Part shown: positions 15,383 to 23,382 of the stretch, piece after piece
How positions within the stretch are numbered: the first letter of the stretch is position 1
Layout of the letters: each line of letters starts with the position of its first letter
Source of the DNA: CG2-30-46-19 sp034414555
GTDB taxonomy: Bacteria; Chloroflexota; Dehalococcoidia; GIF9; AB-539-J10
Length of the DNA stretch: 64,000 nt
Assembly (NCBI GenBank): GCA_034414555.1
Contig: DAOUMA010000008.1
Coordinates: 84,499-148,498, forward strand
Direction: 5' to 3'
Notes under the pieces: generated by a model
The model's database searches: none
Told to the model about the DNA's origin: nothing
What the model saw: the letters and a program-made list of their open reading frames with translations, nothing else
Program-made: the position numbers and the translations under genes

Positions 15383-16561
15383 ATGCCTGAATGGATGAAA
15401 ATGGTTGGTGAACTTGGTCCTGAGAAAATCATCCATGTTTATGACCCTGCTGCTGGGATGAAAGCTGTTGTTGTTATTGACACTGCATCACTAGCCGGGT
15501 CAGCAGGCGGCACCCGCATGCTTCCAGATATAACTACGCAAGAAATATTCTGGCTTGCCAGGACGATGACATACAAGTTCGCCATCCTTGATATCCCAGT
15601 AGGTGGTGCCAAGGCAGGCATATGGGCTGACCCCATCACGAGTGGGGCGCCGCGAGAAGCTATTCTGAGAGCCTTTGGGAATGCGGTGAAGCCATTGCTT
15701 ACAGCAGGAGTAATTCTAGGAGCCGACATGGGCACTGATGCCAGAGATGTAGCAACCATCTACGAAGGGGCTGGCGTCCCCTCGGGAAGCACGGGTCTGG
15801 CGCGGCAAGAAAAGGATGGGGAACCGCTTGAGGATCATGCCACAGGCTATGGGGTTGTTGTAGCTGCTGAGGCAGCCTGTGACTTTGCCGGCATGAAGCT
15901 TAAGGGGGCTACTGTAGCCATTGAGGGCTTTGGCAAGGTGGGTGGTGGCGTGGCACGCTATATGACTGAGGCAGGTGCTAAAGTAGTGGCAATATCAACC
16001 ATACATGGGACAGCGTATAACAGGGAAGGGCTTGACATTAAAAAGCTTCTGGAGGCACGTAAGAAATCCGGGGATAAAGCTGTAGAGGAATATGAAAATG
16101 CCCAACACATCGATAGGGAAGCACTATATTCCCTTCCCGTTGATATTCTTGTCCCGGGTGCACGCCCTTACGTGATCGACAAGAATAACGCCAGTCAGGT
16201 TCAGGCTAAAGTCATCTCCAGCGTCGCCAACATACCCATCACTGATGAGGCGCAAGAGATGCTGTTCAAGCGAGGAATATATTCAGTCCCTGATTTTATT
16301 TCCAATGCTGGTGGGGTTGTGCTTGGGGTGGTTGATGTCCTCGGAGGCACAAGCGACAATGTCTTCAAGTCCTTGAGGGAACTCCTCGGCCCGCTAACCC
16401 ACAACATACTTGCTGACGCCCGCAAGGAAGGAATCAACCCTCGGAGTTTAGCCGTAAGAAGAACCACCCAGAAGGTGCTAGAAGCACGAACGCAAAAGGA
16501 GCCAGCACCATCTTGGGAGGAGTTGCTCAAACTTGGTAGACAGCGCCTCAAGATGTGGTAA
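15383..16561 (+). CDS. Glu/Leu/Phe/Val dehydrogenase
   Basis: A 392-residue oxidoreductase. The N-terminal domain has the catalytic Lys in PVGGAKAGI (about 72-80) and TYKFAILD before it; the NAD(P) domain begins TVAIEGFGKVGGGVARYMTEAGAKVVAIS (about 178-206), a GxGxxG Rossmann motif. These are features of hexameric glutamate dehydrogenases, which interconvert glutamate and 2-oxoglutarate plus ammonia. At 392 residues it is slightly shorter than the usual 415-450. The acyl-CoA dehydrogenase remnant follows in the same frame directly after its stop codon. Confidence 0.9.
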   Translation: MPEWMKMVGELGPEKIIHVYDPAAGMKAVVVIDTASLAGSAGGTRMLPDITTQEIFWLARTMTYKFAILDIPVGGAKAGIWADPITSGAPREAILRAFGNAVKPLLTAGVILGADMGTDARDVATIYEGAGVPSGSTGLARQEKDGEPLEDHATGYGVVVAAEAACDFAGMKLKGATVAIEGFGKVGGGVARYMTEAGAKVVAISTIHGTAYNREGLDIKKLLEARKKSGDKAVEEYENAQHIDREALYSLPVDILVPGARPYVIDKNNASQVQAKVISSVANIPITDEAQEMLFKRGIYSVPDFISNAGGVVLGVVDVLGGTSDNVFKSLRELLGPLTHNILADARKEGINPRSLAVRRTTQKVLEARTQKEPAPSWEELLKLGRQRLKMW

Positions 16562-16570
16562 GCATTTATA

Positions 16571-17143
16571 GAAAATGAGGTAGGTATAGCAACAGCGATA
16601 AAGGACGAGCTCTGTAGCCCGAGGGAGAAAGTTTCTCACTTTGCCCAGCAGAACATTGCTCACCGTAGTGACCTTCACACCAGCAATGAGTTTCCTTATG
16701 ACATCTGGCACAAGATGTCTCAGGAGAAGCTTCTGGGAGTTGGAATTCCACAGGAATATGGGGGGATGGGAGGCAACTGTCTTTCCATAGCGGTAGCCGG
16801 AGAAGCAATGGTACGGCGAGGACACAGCATGGGACTTGCTGTGTCATGGCTAATGCATGAGCTTATTTCCCGTTTTGTGATACTGAAGTTTGGAGACTCA
16901 CGGCAGAAAAATAAATATTTACCTGAGTTCGCAAACGGCGAGCTCATAGCTTCTTTTGCCATTTCAGAACCGGGTGGAGGAGCTCATCCTAAATATTTGA
17001 AAACAGTTGCTCATGAAGAGGGTAATGGTTATGTGTTGAGCGGGGAGAAATACTACCTGACAGTCGTTATCGCGGGTGCTATAATCTCAATGAAAATAGC
17101 GAGTCAGGCAAAGCCTGAGTTTGTCTATATCGCCCGCTGTTAG
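16571..17143 (+). pseudogene. Acyl-CoA dehydrogenase, truncated N-terminal part
   Basis: The frame reads KDELCSPREKVSHFAQQN... then GIPQEYGGMGG (about 16738), FAISEPGGGAHPKYLKT and GYVLSGEKYYLT, the standard first ~150 residues of acyl-CoA dehydrogenases (usually followed by ITNG). After position ~17060 the protein turns into unrelated VVIAGAIISMKIASQ and stops; the break coincides with a promoter-like repeat. There is no ATG, GTG or TTG at the expected N-terminus (16565-16600), only an ATA. The catalytic Glu and FAD C-terminal part are lost, so it is a pseudogene. Confidence 0.8.
17057..17088 (+). promoter_or_regulatory. Strong-looking promoter inside a dispersed repeat (copy 2)
   Basis: CTGACA (17057-17062), a 17-nt spacer and TATAAT (17080-17085) preceded by TG form a near-consensus extended promoter. 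The 3' part (17070-17088) is an exact copy of 9943-9961. It sits at the break point of the acyl-CoA dehydrogenase remnant and points toward the small ORF and the metallo-beta-lactamase-fold gene. Confidence 0.6.
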
Positions 17144-17201
17144 CTGAAATTCGCCCGCCACGTATTTTCTGTAAAGGGACGGCAGGAAGGAGGTGATGTC
17201 T

Positions 17202-17264
17202 ATGCCAAACCAAAACTGGCCTCTTCACCCGCAGGAAGCGAAGGGGTTGTTTCGTTTTAGTTAA
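17202..17264 (+). CDS. Possible 20-aa leader peptide
   Basis: ATG 17202 follows AAGGAGGTGAT, essentially a perfect anti-SD match, with about 8-nt spacing, and the frame runs 20 codons (MPNQNWPLHPQEAKGLFRFS) to TAA. The gene that follows starts 46 nt later with its own GGAGGTG. A translated leader, a remnant of a longer gene (the N-terminal MPNQNWPLHPQEAKG looks like a real protein start), or chance are all possible. Confidence 0.35.
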   Translation: MPNQNWPLHPQEAKGLFRFS

Positions 17265-17310
17265 ACAGCCCGATATAGTTAATTGAATTTAATCTATCAG
17301 GAGGTGCTAC

Positions 17311-18249
17311 ATGATGAGTGGATTGAATTTGCGAGAAGCAGACAAACTGGAAGTTACAGTCTTGGTAGACAATTACACCGATGCACTCTTGCTCCAGGGC
17401 ACAGACGTCGTCAAGCGGCCACTGATTCCTCCTCCCAAGCTGCTCCGGGCAGAACATGGATTATCATGTCTCCTCAAAGTCTACGCCGGCACAGAGGAAC
17501 ATCTAGTGCTGTTCGACGCAGCGGTATCACCGACCTGTTTCTTTCACAATGCAGACCTTCTACAGGTAGACTTGAGCAAAGTTGAGTCTGCGGCTCTGAG
17601 CCACGGTCATTTCGACCATTTTGGAACTATGGTAGAATTTCTAAATAGGGCTACAAAAGGAATACCTCTTGTCCTCCATCCGGACGCTTTTCTTCAGCGC
17701 CGTATCAATGTCCCCGGTGTCGGACATGCAGATTTTCCTACGTTGGATGAGACAGCGTTAAAGAAAACGGGAACAGCGCTTCACAAAATCAAGGAGGCTT
17801 CTACACTGGCGTCAGACCTCATCCTGGTTTTGGGAGAAGTGGAGCGAGTAACCGATTTCGAGAAGGGCTTTCCCTGGGTTGAAGCGAAAATTGATGACGA
17901 GTGGGTAGTGGACCCTTTTCATGATGACCAGGGGGTAGCGGTCAAGGTGAAGGACAAAGGACTGGCAGTCATTGGTGGATGTTCTCACGCCGGCATCATC
18001 AATACGGTCAAATATGCCCAGAAAGTTGCACAAGCGGACAAGGTCCATGCAGTGCTGGGCGGGTTTCACCTCACCGGGCCGATTTTTGAGCCAATCATCG
18101 GGCCAACTATCGAAGAGATGAAGAAGATAGAGCCGGATTTCGTTGCGCCCATGCATTGCACCGGGTGGAAAGCTATCACTCAATTTGCCGAAGAGATGCC
18201 GGAGCAGTTCCTCCTTAATACCGTAGGCACAACCTATGTCTTCCAATAA
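17311..18249 (+). CDS. Metallo-beta-lactamase fold hydrolase (RFAP-synthase-like)
   Basis: A 312-residue protein with the metal site ALSHGHFDHFG (HxHxDH, residues ~95-105), IGGCSHAGIINTVKYA (about 217-232) and GGFHLTGP (about 250-257). These features belong to the family named for beta-ribofuranosylaminobenzene 5'-phosphate synthase-like hydrolases. Start ATG 17311 follows GGAGGTG by 6 nt; ATG 17314 is possible too. The reaction is not known for most members; the archaeal pterin role should not be assumed. Probably transcribed from the promoter at 17057-17085. Confidence 0.82.
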   Translation: MMSGLNLREADKLEVTVLVDNYTDALLLQGTDVVKRPLIPPPKLLRAEHGLSCLLKVYAGTEEHLVLFDAAVSPTCFFHNADLLQVDLSKVESAALSHGHFDHFGTMVEFLNRATKGIPLVLHPDAFLQRRINVPGVGHADFPTLDETALKKTGTALHKIKEASTLASDLILVLGEVERVTDFEKGFPWVEAKIDDEWVVDPFHDDQGVAVKVKDKGLAVIGGCSHAGIINTVKYAQKVAQADKVHAVLGGFHLTGPIFEPIIGPTIEEMKKIEPDFVAPMHCTGWKAITQFAEEMPEQFLLNTVGTTYVFQ

Positions 18250-18341
18250 CCCTGATAACCTGTCTAAGTAATTCAAGTGAAATTCAGTTGATAAGGGTGA
18301 GGCGATATTCTTGATAAAAATCACGATAGGAGGCGTTGAAT

Positions 18342-18449
18342 ATGGCATTTAAATCAGCGTTTGTTGCCATGCCCCTGATGCAGATTTGGAAAAGCACAGG
18401 TGCGTAATTGAAACGTCCAACTACAAGGGATTCAGCAAGATTCCCCACC
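18342..18449 (+). pseudogene. DUF6506-family gene start, frameshifted and truncated
   Basis: ATG 18342 has a good ribosome site (GGAGGCG) and opens MAFKSAFVAMP; the zero frame soon ends, but shifting by one base continues DADLEKHRCVIETSNYKGFS. Together they match the conserved N-terminus of DUF6506 proteins as I recall it (MAFKAAFIA..PDADPEKHR). Homology stops at 18449, exactly where the 31-bp zinc-knuckle repeat begins. One frameshift plus truncation makes it a pseudogene. Confidence 0.6.
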
Positions 18450-18450
18450 A

Positions 18451-18585
18451 TCAACCTTCAACGTAACCAACGCCGTGGCAAACGGGGCACTCGTCATTCT
18501 GGCGAATTCCAATAGCGCCTTTCAGAAACGGCGGTAAGTCTTTTCTGGGCACTTCCCCTTGGCATTTATAGAGGAGTCCCAGCAT
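18451..18585 (-). CDS. 44-aa zinc-knuckle ORF or gene fragment
   Basis: The minus-strand frame encodes MLGLLYKCQGEVPRKDLPPF, then LKGAIGIRQNDECPVCHGVG and YVEG, stop. CPVCHGxGYVEG is a zinc-knuckle-like end (CxxCxGxG). It has no visible ribosome binding site and an upstream stop only 11 codons before the Met, so it may be the surviving 3' end of a longer gene. The last 31 bp are repeated at 13405-13435. Confidence 0.35.
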   Translation of the reverse strand: MLGLLYKCQGEVPRKDLPPFLKGAIGIRQNDECPVCHGVGYVEG

Positions 18586-18666
18586 TTCGATGGCATAAAG
18601 GCTACCTATGATGGGTCAAAATATGCTTTAATGTGGGGAAGTATTAACTTTAAAGGAGCGGATTGG

Positions 18667-19338
18667 ATGGACAAAATAGAATTGAAGGTTACCAAGCGGG
18701 ACATTCTGGGCAAAAAAGTCAGGTTTTTACGCCGACAAGGGGTTACCCCGGTGCATCTTTTTGGGCATGGTATCGAATCAATGGCGCTGCAATGCGATAC
18801 TGCCAAGCTTCGGCAAATATTAGCTAAAGCAGGGGAAGCCAAGCTTATTGATGTCAAACTCGGTAGCGAAAAGAGGCCAAGGAGCGTTTTAGTCCGTGAA
18901 ATTCAGGTAGACTTGCCAAGACACGAATTGCTCCATGTAGATTTTTATCAGGTAAGAATGGCGGAGGCAATAAAGGTGGAAGTTCCTATTACCTTGGTTG
19001 GGGAAGCGCCAGCCTTGAAAGTGAGGGAGAATACCCTGGTGCAGGAGCTCGATACTTTGACCGTTGAGTGCCTCCCAGCAAATATTCCTACCAGTATAGA
19101 ACTGGACATCAGTTCCCTCACCGAGTCAGGCCAGGTGCTGCGGGTGAAGGACATTGAACTGGAGAAAGGGGTTACTGTCCTTAACGACCCAGAGGTGGTG
19201 GTGGCGATGATTAGTGTACAACGGGTAGAGGAGGTAGTAGCAGAGAAGGTGGTAGCCGAAGAGGTGGCAGCAGAAGAGGAGGTTGAAGAAGCCCCGGAGG
19301 AAGCTCCGCCGCCTGAAGGGAAGTCTAAGGAAGAATAA
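18667..19338 (+). CDS. rplY: 50S ribosomal protein L25/Ctc
   Basis: A 223-residue protein of the CTC type. The N-terminal 5S-rRNA-binding domain (KVTKRDILGKKVRFLRRQGVTPVHLFG, residues 6-32) is followed by the TL5-like beta domain (HVDFYQVRMAEAIKVEVPI..., about 93-111; LPANIPTSIELDIS) and an acidic tail rich in Glu/Ala/Val. ATG 18667 is chosen because AAAGGAG lies 9 nt upstream and the product begins as in homologues (MDKIEL). It binds 5S rRNA in the large subunit. The next gene starts 1 nt after its stop. Confidence 0.93.
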   Translation: MDKIELKVTKRDILGKKVRFLRRQGVTPVHLFGHGIESMALQCDTAKLRQILAKAGEAKLIDVKLGSEKRPRSVLVREIQVDLPRHELLHVDFYQVRMAEAIKVEVPITLVGEAPALKVRENTLVQELDTLTVECLPANIPTSIELDISSLTESGQVLRVKDIELEKGVTVLNDPEVVVAMISVQRVEEVVAEKVVAEEVAAEEEVEEAPEEAPPPEGKSKEE

Positions 19339-19339
19339 T

Positions 19340-20422
19340 GTGATAAAGACGAAGCTCTGTGAGTTACTGGGGATAAAATATCCCCTGATACAAGCAGGCA
19401 TGGGACCATTTCAAACGCAGAAGCTAGCTCAAGCAGTGGCAAATGCCGGGGCACTCGGGATTATCAGCACAAGCGGCATCATTTTCGGTAGTTTAGGAGT
19501 GGATTTAGGTCCTCTCACCACAGAAAGAGGTGACCCATACGATGTGGTAACAAAATACATCCGCGAGGTGGGTAAAGGCACTAAAAAGGGAGCGACCTTT
19601 GGGATAAACGTTATGGTGTCCGCTGAGCTTAGCACGCCAGCAAGGGAGTTTGTCCGGGCGGCGGTCAATGCGCGGGACGAGGATGCGGATATAAGGGAAG
19701 GACTCAAGGTGATAATCACTTCAGCCGGAGACCCTTTGCCCTGGACCGATGTGATAAAGCCCAGCGGGCTCAAATGGTTTCACGTGGTTCCTTCAGTTCG
19801 TCACGCTAAAAGGGCTGAAAAAGCCGGTGTAGATGCGGTAATCGCTTCAGGGCATGAGGGGGGAGGTCATGTAGCCTGGGAGCCAGTCCATACCATGGCC
19901 ATTCTTCCTTCAGTGGTCAATGCCGTGGGTGTTCCGGTAATCGGTGCCGGTGGATTTTGTGATGGCGCAACGCTCGCTGCAGCTCTTGCTTTAGGAGCCG
20001 TAGGGATTCAGATGGGCACCAGATTTATTGGCACAAAAGAGGCCGATACGTGTTTTGGGGACATATGGAAGAATCGGCTGTTAAAAACCGATGAGAGAAG
20101 CACGATAGTAGCCAGAGGTTTTGTTGGTCCTCTACGGTATCTGAGAAATGAGGCATCTGTTCAACTTGCCAGACTTACGGTTGAGAAAGTTCCCAATTTG
20201 TTTGTCGGTCAACCCGATATAACCCTGGACCAGACTCTTCTTGCCACAGAAATGGAAGGGCATAGGGCCTTGGCGGGAGAAGATGATGAGAAGGCACTTT
20301 TTTATGGAGGTGAGGTGGCAGGAAGAATACAGGATATCCCGAGTGTGAAAGAACTTGTAGAAAGAATAGCGGAGGAAGCGGAGAAGATAATAAAGGAGTT
20401 ACCCGGCAAGGTTATCGTTTAG
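19340..20422 (+). CDS. NAD(P)H-dependent flavin oxidoreductase (nitronate monooxygenase family)
   Basis: A 360-residue TIM-barrel flavoprotein. Start GTG 19340 gives IKTKLCELLGIKYPLIQAGM, the usual opening; the frame is open further upstream inside rplY but that region is L25. FMN/phosphate-binding landmarks are ASGHEGGGHVA (about 172-182), PVIGAGGFCDGATLAAALALGAVGIQMGTRF (about 199-229). The family includes nitronate monooxygenases and FabK-type enoyl-ACP reductases; a second homologue lies at 53305-54288. Neighbouring acyl-CoA ligase and hydratase genes suggest a role in acyl chemistry. Confidence 0.88.
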   Translation: MIKTKLCELLGIKYPLIQAGMGPFQTQKLAQAVANAGALGIISTSGIIFGSLGVDLGPLTTERGDPYDVVTKYIREVGKGTKKGATFGINVMVSAELSTPAREFVRAAVNARDEDADIREGLKVIITSAGDPLPWTDVIKPSGLKWFHVVPSVRHAKRAEKAGVDAVIASGHEGGGHVAWEPVHTMAILPSVVNAVGVPVIGAGGFCDGATLAAALALGAVGIQMGTRFIGTKEADTCFGDIWKNRLLKTDERSTIVARGFVGPLRYLRNEASVQLARLTVEKVPNLFVGQPDITLDQTLLATEMEGHRALAGEDDEKALFYGGEVAGRIQDIPSVKELVERIAEEAEKIIKELPGKVIV

Positions 20423-20448
20423 GGGGCAATGATTGGGTAAGGTCTCCC

Positions 20449-22044
20449 TTAGTCTTTTTTCAACATTTCGGAAATCTCTTTCTTTAAAGCCATCTTATCC
20501 ACCTTGCCATTGGACAAAAGAGGCAATAACTGGCGTATGAAGAATCTTTTGGGGACCTTAAAGTTGGCTAATTTGGATTTGCACAGGTCTCGCAATTCCT
20601 CTTCCGTCGTGGTTTTGCCAGGTATCAGCATGACAAAGGCCCACCCCACTTCCTGATAAATTTCGTCAGACACCCCTATTACAGCAGCAAAGAGTATACT
20701 GTCATGTGATTCCAGTGTATCTTCTATCTCACGCGGATAGACATTTTCTCCGCCAGTTTTAAACATCTCAGACGCCCTCCCGGTGATATAGATGTATCCT
20801 CTCTTGTCCTTACGGGCGAGGTCAGAGGTATAATACCAGCCCTGTTCATCAATCACCTCGGCTGTGGCCTCTGGTTTATTGAAGTATCCTTTCATAAGGA
20901 AAGGACCCCTCACAGCGATCTCTCCTATCTTGCCATCCGGGAGTTCCCTGCGATTCTCATCCACAATCTTGAGCTCAAATGGTGGAGCAATCTTTCCGGC
21001 GCTCTTCATCACCGTTTCCATATCATCTCCTGCCTCGGTGTAAGTGACAAATCCCGCTACCTCAGTACTTCCATACCCGGTGAGTAATTTCGCACCGGTC
21101 TTTTTACAGATACTACTGAGCACATCAATCATGACTTTTGGTGCCGCAGCTCCAGCCCATACAAATCCTTCGATGCTGCTGAAATCAGTGTTAAAAAAGT
21201 CAGGTTGTCTGAATTCTAACAGGAACATAACAGGGACCTGACCAAGTGCGGTTATGCGTTCCTTTTCTATTACCTTCAAAGTTGCAGCGGGGTCGAATTT
21301 GTCCATCAAAACGAGACAGCCACCTTGCATTATCGCAGCAACCCCTATCTCGGTATCAGCAGCTACATGATTTATGGGGAAATGCAGCAGTGCCCTGCTT
21401 GTCTCTGCAAAGTAAAACTTTTCCACCTCAACCTTTATGTTCTCAACAATGCTCTTGTGGGTATGAACCACACCTTTAGGCTTGCCTGTAGAACCAGAGG
21501 TGTACAATAAAAGGGCTTCATCGTCATCACTGACCTCAGATACCCGTTTTTCAAGGGCTTCATTTAGCTCCTGTCTTGGTTTTTCGGTGAATTCTGCAAA
21601 ACTCTCAGTGCCTTCAAATGCCTCACCGATAACAAGAACCTTCTTCAGGCCGGAAAATTCTTTTATCAAGGCCTTTATGTTTTCCGAAAGGTCATTGCCG
21701 AGGTATTCTCGAAGTGTGATGAGCATTGTGGGTTGGCTATCTCCAATCTGATACCGAAGCTCATCCAGGGTAAACTTGGGTGATAGGCCCAGCCATACGG
21801 CGCCAACCTTGCCGGCTGCCATGTAAGTGGTCAAGAATTCATTTCGTGCCATGGAAAGCAGGGCAACTCGGTCTCCCTTTTGCACCCCCACTTCAAGGTA
21901 TGCCCTGGCTACACTGTCCATCTTTTTCTTGAAATCTCTCCAGGAAAGCCTCTCATCCTCAAACACGAGAGCTTCAGCCTCTGGTTTCTTTTCGGCCCAT
22001 TTTTCCACAAAATGCCAGGCTCGAGTTAAGTCTTTCCAGCTCAT
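20449..22044 (-). CDS. Acyl-CoA synthetase (AMP-forming)
   Basis: A 531-residue adenylate-forming enzyme. The P-loop-like motif is LLYTSGSTGKPKGVVHTHKS (about 187-206), followed by GYGSTEVAGF (about 334-343), GWYYTSDLARKDKRGYIYITGR (about 413-434) and the C-terminal catalytic Lys in LLSNGKVDKMALKKE. It activates a carboxylic acid to its CoA thioester in two steps through an acyl-AMP. It lies 14 nt downstream of the MaoC-like gene on the same strand, so the two form an operon, suggesting ligation followed by hydration of an unsaturated acyl-CoA. Confidence 0.92.
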   Translation of the reverse strand: MSWKDLTRAWHFVEKWAEKKPEAEALVFEDERLSWRDFKKKMDSVARAYLEVGVQKGDRVALLSMARNEFLTTYMAAGKVGAVWLGLSPKFTLDELRYQIGDSQPTMLITLREYLGNDLSENIKALIKEFSGLKKVLVIGEAFEGTESFAEFTEKPRQELNEALEKRVSEVSDDDEALLLYTSGSTGKPKGVVHTHKSIVENIKVEVEKFYFAETSRALLHFPINHVAADTEIGVAAIMQGGCLVLMDKFDPAATLKVIEKERITALGQVPVMFLLEFRQPDFFNTDFSSIEGFVWAGAAAPKVMIDVLSSICKKTGAKLLTGYGSTEVAGFVTYTEAGDDMETVMKSAGKIAPPFELKIVDENRRELPDGKIGEIAVRGPFLMKGYFNKPEATAEVIDEQGWYYTSDLARKDKRGYIYITGRASEMFKTGGENVYPREIEDTLESHDSILFAAVIGVSDEIYQEVGWAFVMLIPGKTTTEEELRDLCKSKLANFKVPKRFFIRQLLPLLSNGKVDKMALKKEISEMLKKD

Positions 22045-22058
22045 ACTATCCTCCTTTT

Positions 22059-22937
22059 TTATTTTTCCAGCCTTGCATAGCCATCGCTTATAGCCTTCTT
22101 CCCCTCAGCGTTTAGAACAACAAAGAACAGGTCTATGCCATCACTATTGTCGTCCTTTTTGATAAGTTGCACCTTTATATTTGTCCCGGGCAAGACCATA
22201 CTGCTAAATCGGCAATACAGGCATTTCAGTGTAAGCGGGTTTCCACCTGCTTCCCTGTTGATAAGCTCGCGCACAGCATAGGCAAGGGTAGCTGTACCCT
22301 GTAAAATTCTTCCGGGAAGCCCTACTTGATGAGCAAACTTAACAGAGGTGTGTATTGGGAAAATGATTCTGGTACAGCCATCATATATAAATGAGGCAAG
22401 GGGTTCTATCGGGATAACCGATTCCCAGATGGGGACATTATCTCCGGTATGTCTGGGAACTCCGGGAAGAGCTTCTTCGCCTCTGCCCTCGTCGGTACAC
22501 TCGACTCCTCGCAGCATACCTCCAATGTGCTCTGTGAAAACAGGTTTGCCTTCCTTATCGAAGGCATCAAGGCGGGTAACAATGTGAGTACCCGCCTTAT
22601 GAGGCAGGATGGCGGCAATCTTGCCCTTTATGCTTAGCTCATCTCCTGGTGCTATCGGGCGATAAAATTTCAGGTGCTCCGTATAATGTACCAGGGTGAA
22701 TATAATCTCTTTGGGAAAATCCTGGACCTCGATGTAATCCCAGAATCTCTCAGATATTGGCCATGTCACCGCCACACTAAACATTGGAGGCGCAATGACC
22801 CCCTCTGTGCGCTCGTCATCCAGATAACAGGGATTATTATCACCGATAGCGGCGGCATAATTCATGGTGTCACGCCAGGTTATCTCAGTTTTATAGTCTT
22901 TTAATCTAGCCCCGACGAACTTTGAAGAGACCTCCAT
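22059..22937 (-). CDS. MaoC-like/FAS1-type acyl-CoA dehydratase
   Basis: A 292-residue double hotdog protein. Start ATG 22937 is chosen because AGGAG lies 6 nt upstream; an earlier ATG at 22994 has none. The N-terminal half holds WRDTMNYAAAIGDNNPCYLDDE (about residues 19-40), the FAS1_DH-like substrate pocket, and HYTEHLKFYRPIAPGDELSI; the C-terminal half has IFPIHTSVKFAHQVGLPGRILQGTATLAYAVRELI, the MaoC hydratase pattern. It likely hydrates 2-enoyl-CoA or dehydrates 3-hydroxyacyl-CoA. First gene of a two-gene operon with the CoA ligase. Confidence 0.85.
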   Translation of the reverse strand: MEVSSKFVGARLKDYKTEITWRDTMNYAAAIGDNNPCYLDDERTEGVIAPPMFSVAVTWPISERFWDYIEVQDFPKEIIFTLVHYTEHLKFYRPIAPGDELSIKGKIAAILPHKAGTHIVTRLDAFDKEGKPVFTEHIGGMLRGVECTDEGRGEEALPGVPRHTGDNVPIWESVIPIEPLASFIYDGCTRIIFPIHTSVKFAHQVGLPGRILQGTATLAYAVRELINREAGGNPLTLKCLYCRFSSMVLPGTNIKVQLIKKDDNSDGIDLFFVVLNAEGKKAISDGYARLEK

Positions 22938-23060
22938 TGTATCTCCTGCGCTTCTCATATTGTAGCTTGTTACGAATGTTATTGCATTTTTCATGCAATC
23001 TCAACCTGGTGAAGGTTGGAAGTCCTCTCTGAGCCTGAATACTGCCGGGGAAAATTTGGG

Positions 23061-23100
23061 GGTTAATAAACAATCTCTGTACAGAGATTGTTTATTAACC
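23061..23100. repeat. 40-bp perfect palindrome at MITE end
   Basis: The two 20-bp arms (23061-23080 and 23081-23100) are exact reverse complements with no loop, centred on TGTACA. The right arm is the terminal inverted repeat of the MITE-like element that follows, and the left arm is an inverted copy of the same terminus, as if the end of a second element abutted it. Confidence 0.8.
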
Positions 23101-23241
23101 TATCCCCCTGACTCCCTTCCCTTAGCAAGGGAAGGGGGAGTGCAGGTAAGAGAGGGGTGAAACCCCTCTCTATAAATCTCTTCCCTCTCCTTTGAAGGAG
23201 GGGGGATAAAGAGGGTGAGGTTAGTAAACACTCTCGGTACA
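23078..23241 (+). mobile_element. MITE-like element, copy A (about 164 bp)
   Basis: Non-coding element bounded by imperfect terminal inverted repeats (TGTACMGAGA...TTAACC-type ends, 23 bp inner part matching at 19 positions) that run into TATCCCC/CACCC. Inside are two hairpins, CCCTTCCCTTAGC/AAGGGAAGGG near 23117-23137 and AGAGGGGTGAAACCCCTCT near 23151-23169. An inverted, near-identical copy lies at 31934-32087. It sits between the MaoC gene promoter side and hppA. Confidence 0.75.
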
Positions 23242-23382
23242 TCGTGTTGACAGAGAAGACGCCGTTATATTAAACTTCCATCTTTGACATGGGTTATTTT
23301 AACCAGCGAGAGACGTAAGTATGGGCACTTACATTTAGAGTGAGTGCCCTTATTTTTGTGCTTATTTAGAATGGAGGTTATG

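Noticed and set aside
15383..17143. Read-through fusion of glutamate dehydrogenase and acyl-CoA dehydrogenase
   Set aside because: They share a frame across one TAA, but the second part is truncated and no family fusion of this kind is known to me.
17812..18348. Minus-strand ORF of 178 codons
   Set aside because: Entirely antisense to the metallo-beta-lactamase-fold gene, which has a full motif set.
18559..18666. N-terminal extension of the L25 gene
   Set aside because: Homologues start at MDKIEL-like residues and the ribosome site AAAGGAG is directly before ATG 18667.
19283..19339. N-terminal extension of the first flavin oxidoreductase
   Set aside because: This part is the out-of-frame tail of L25; GTG 19340 gives the family-typical start.
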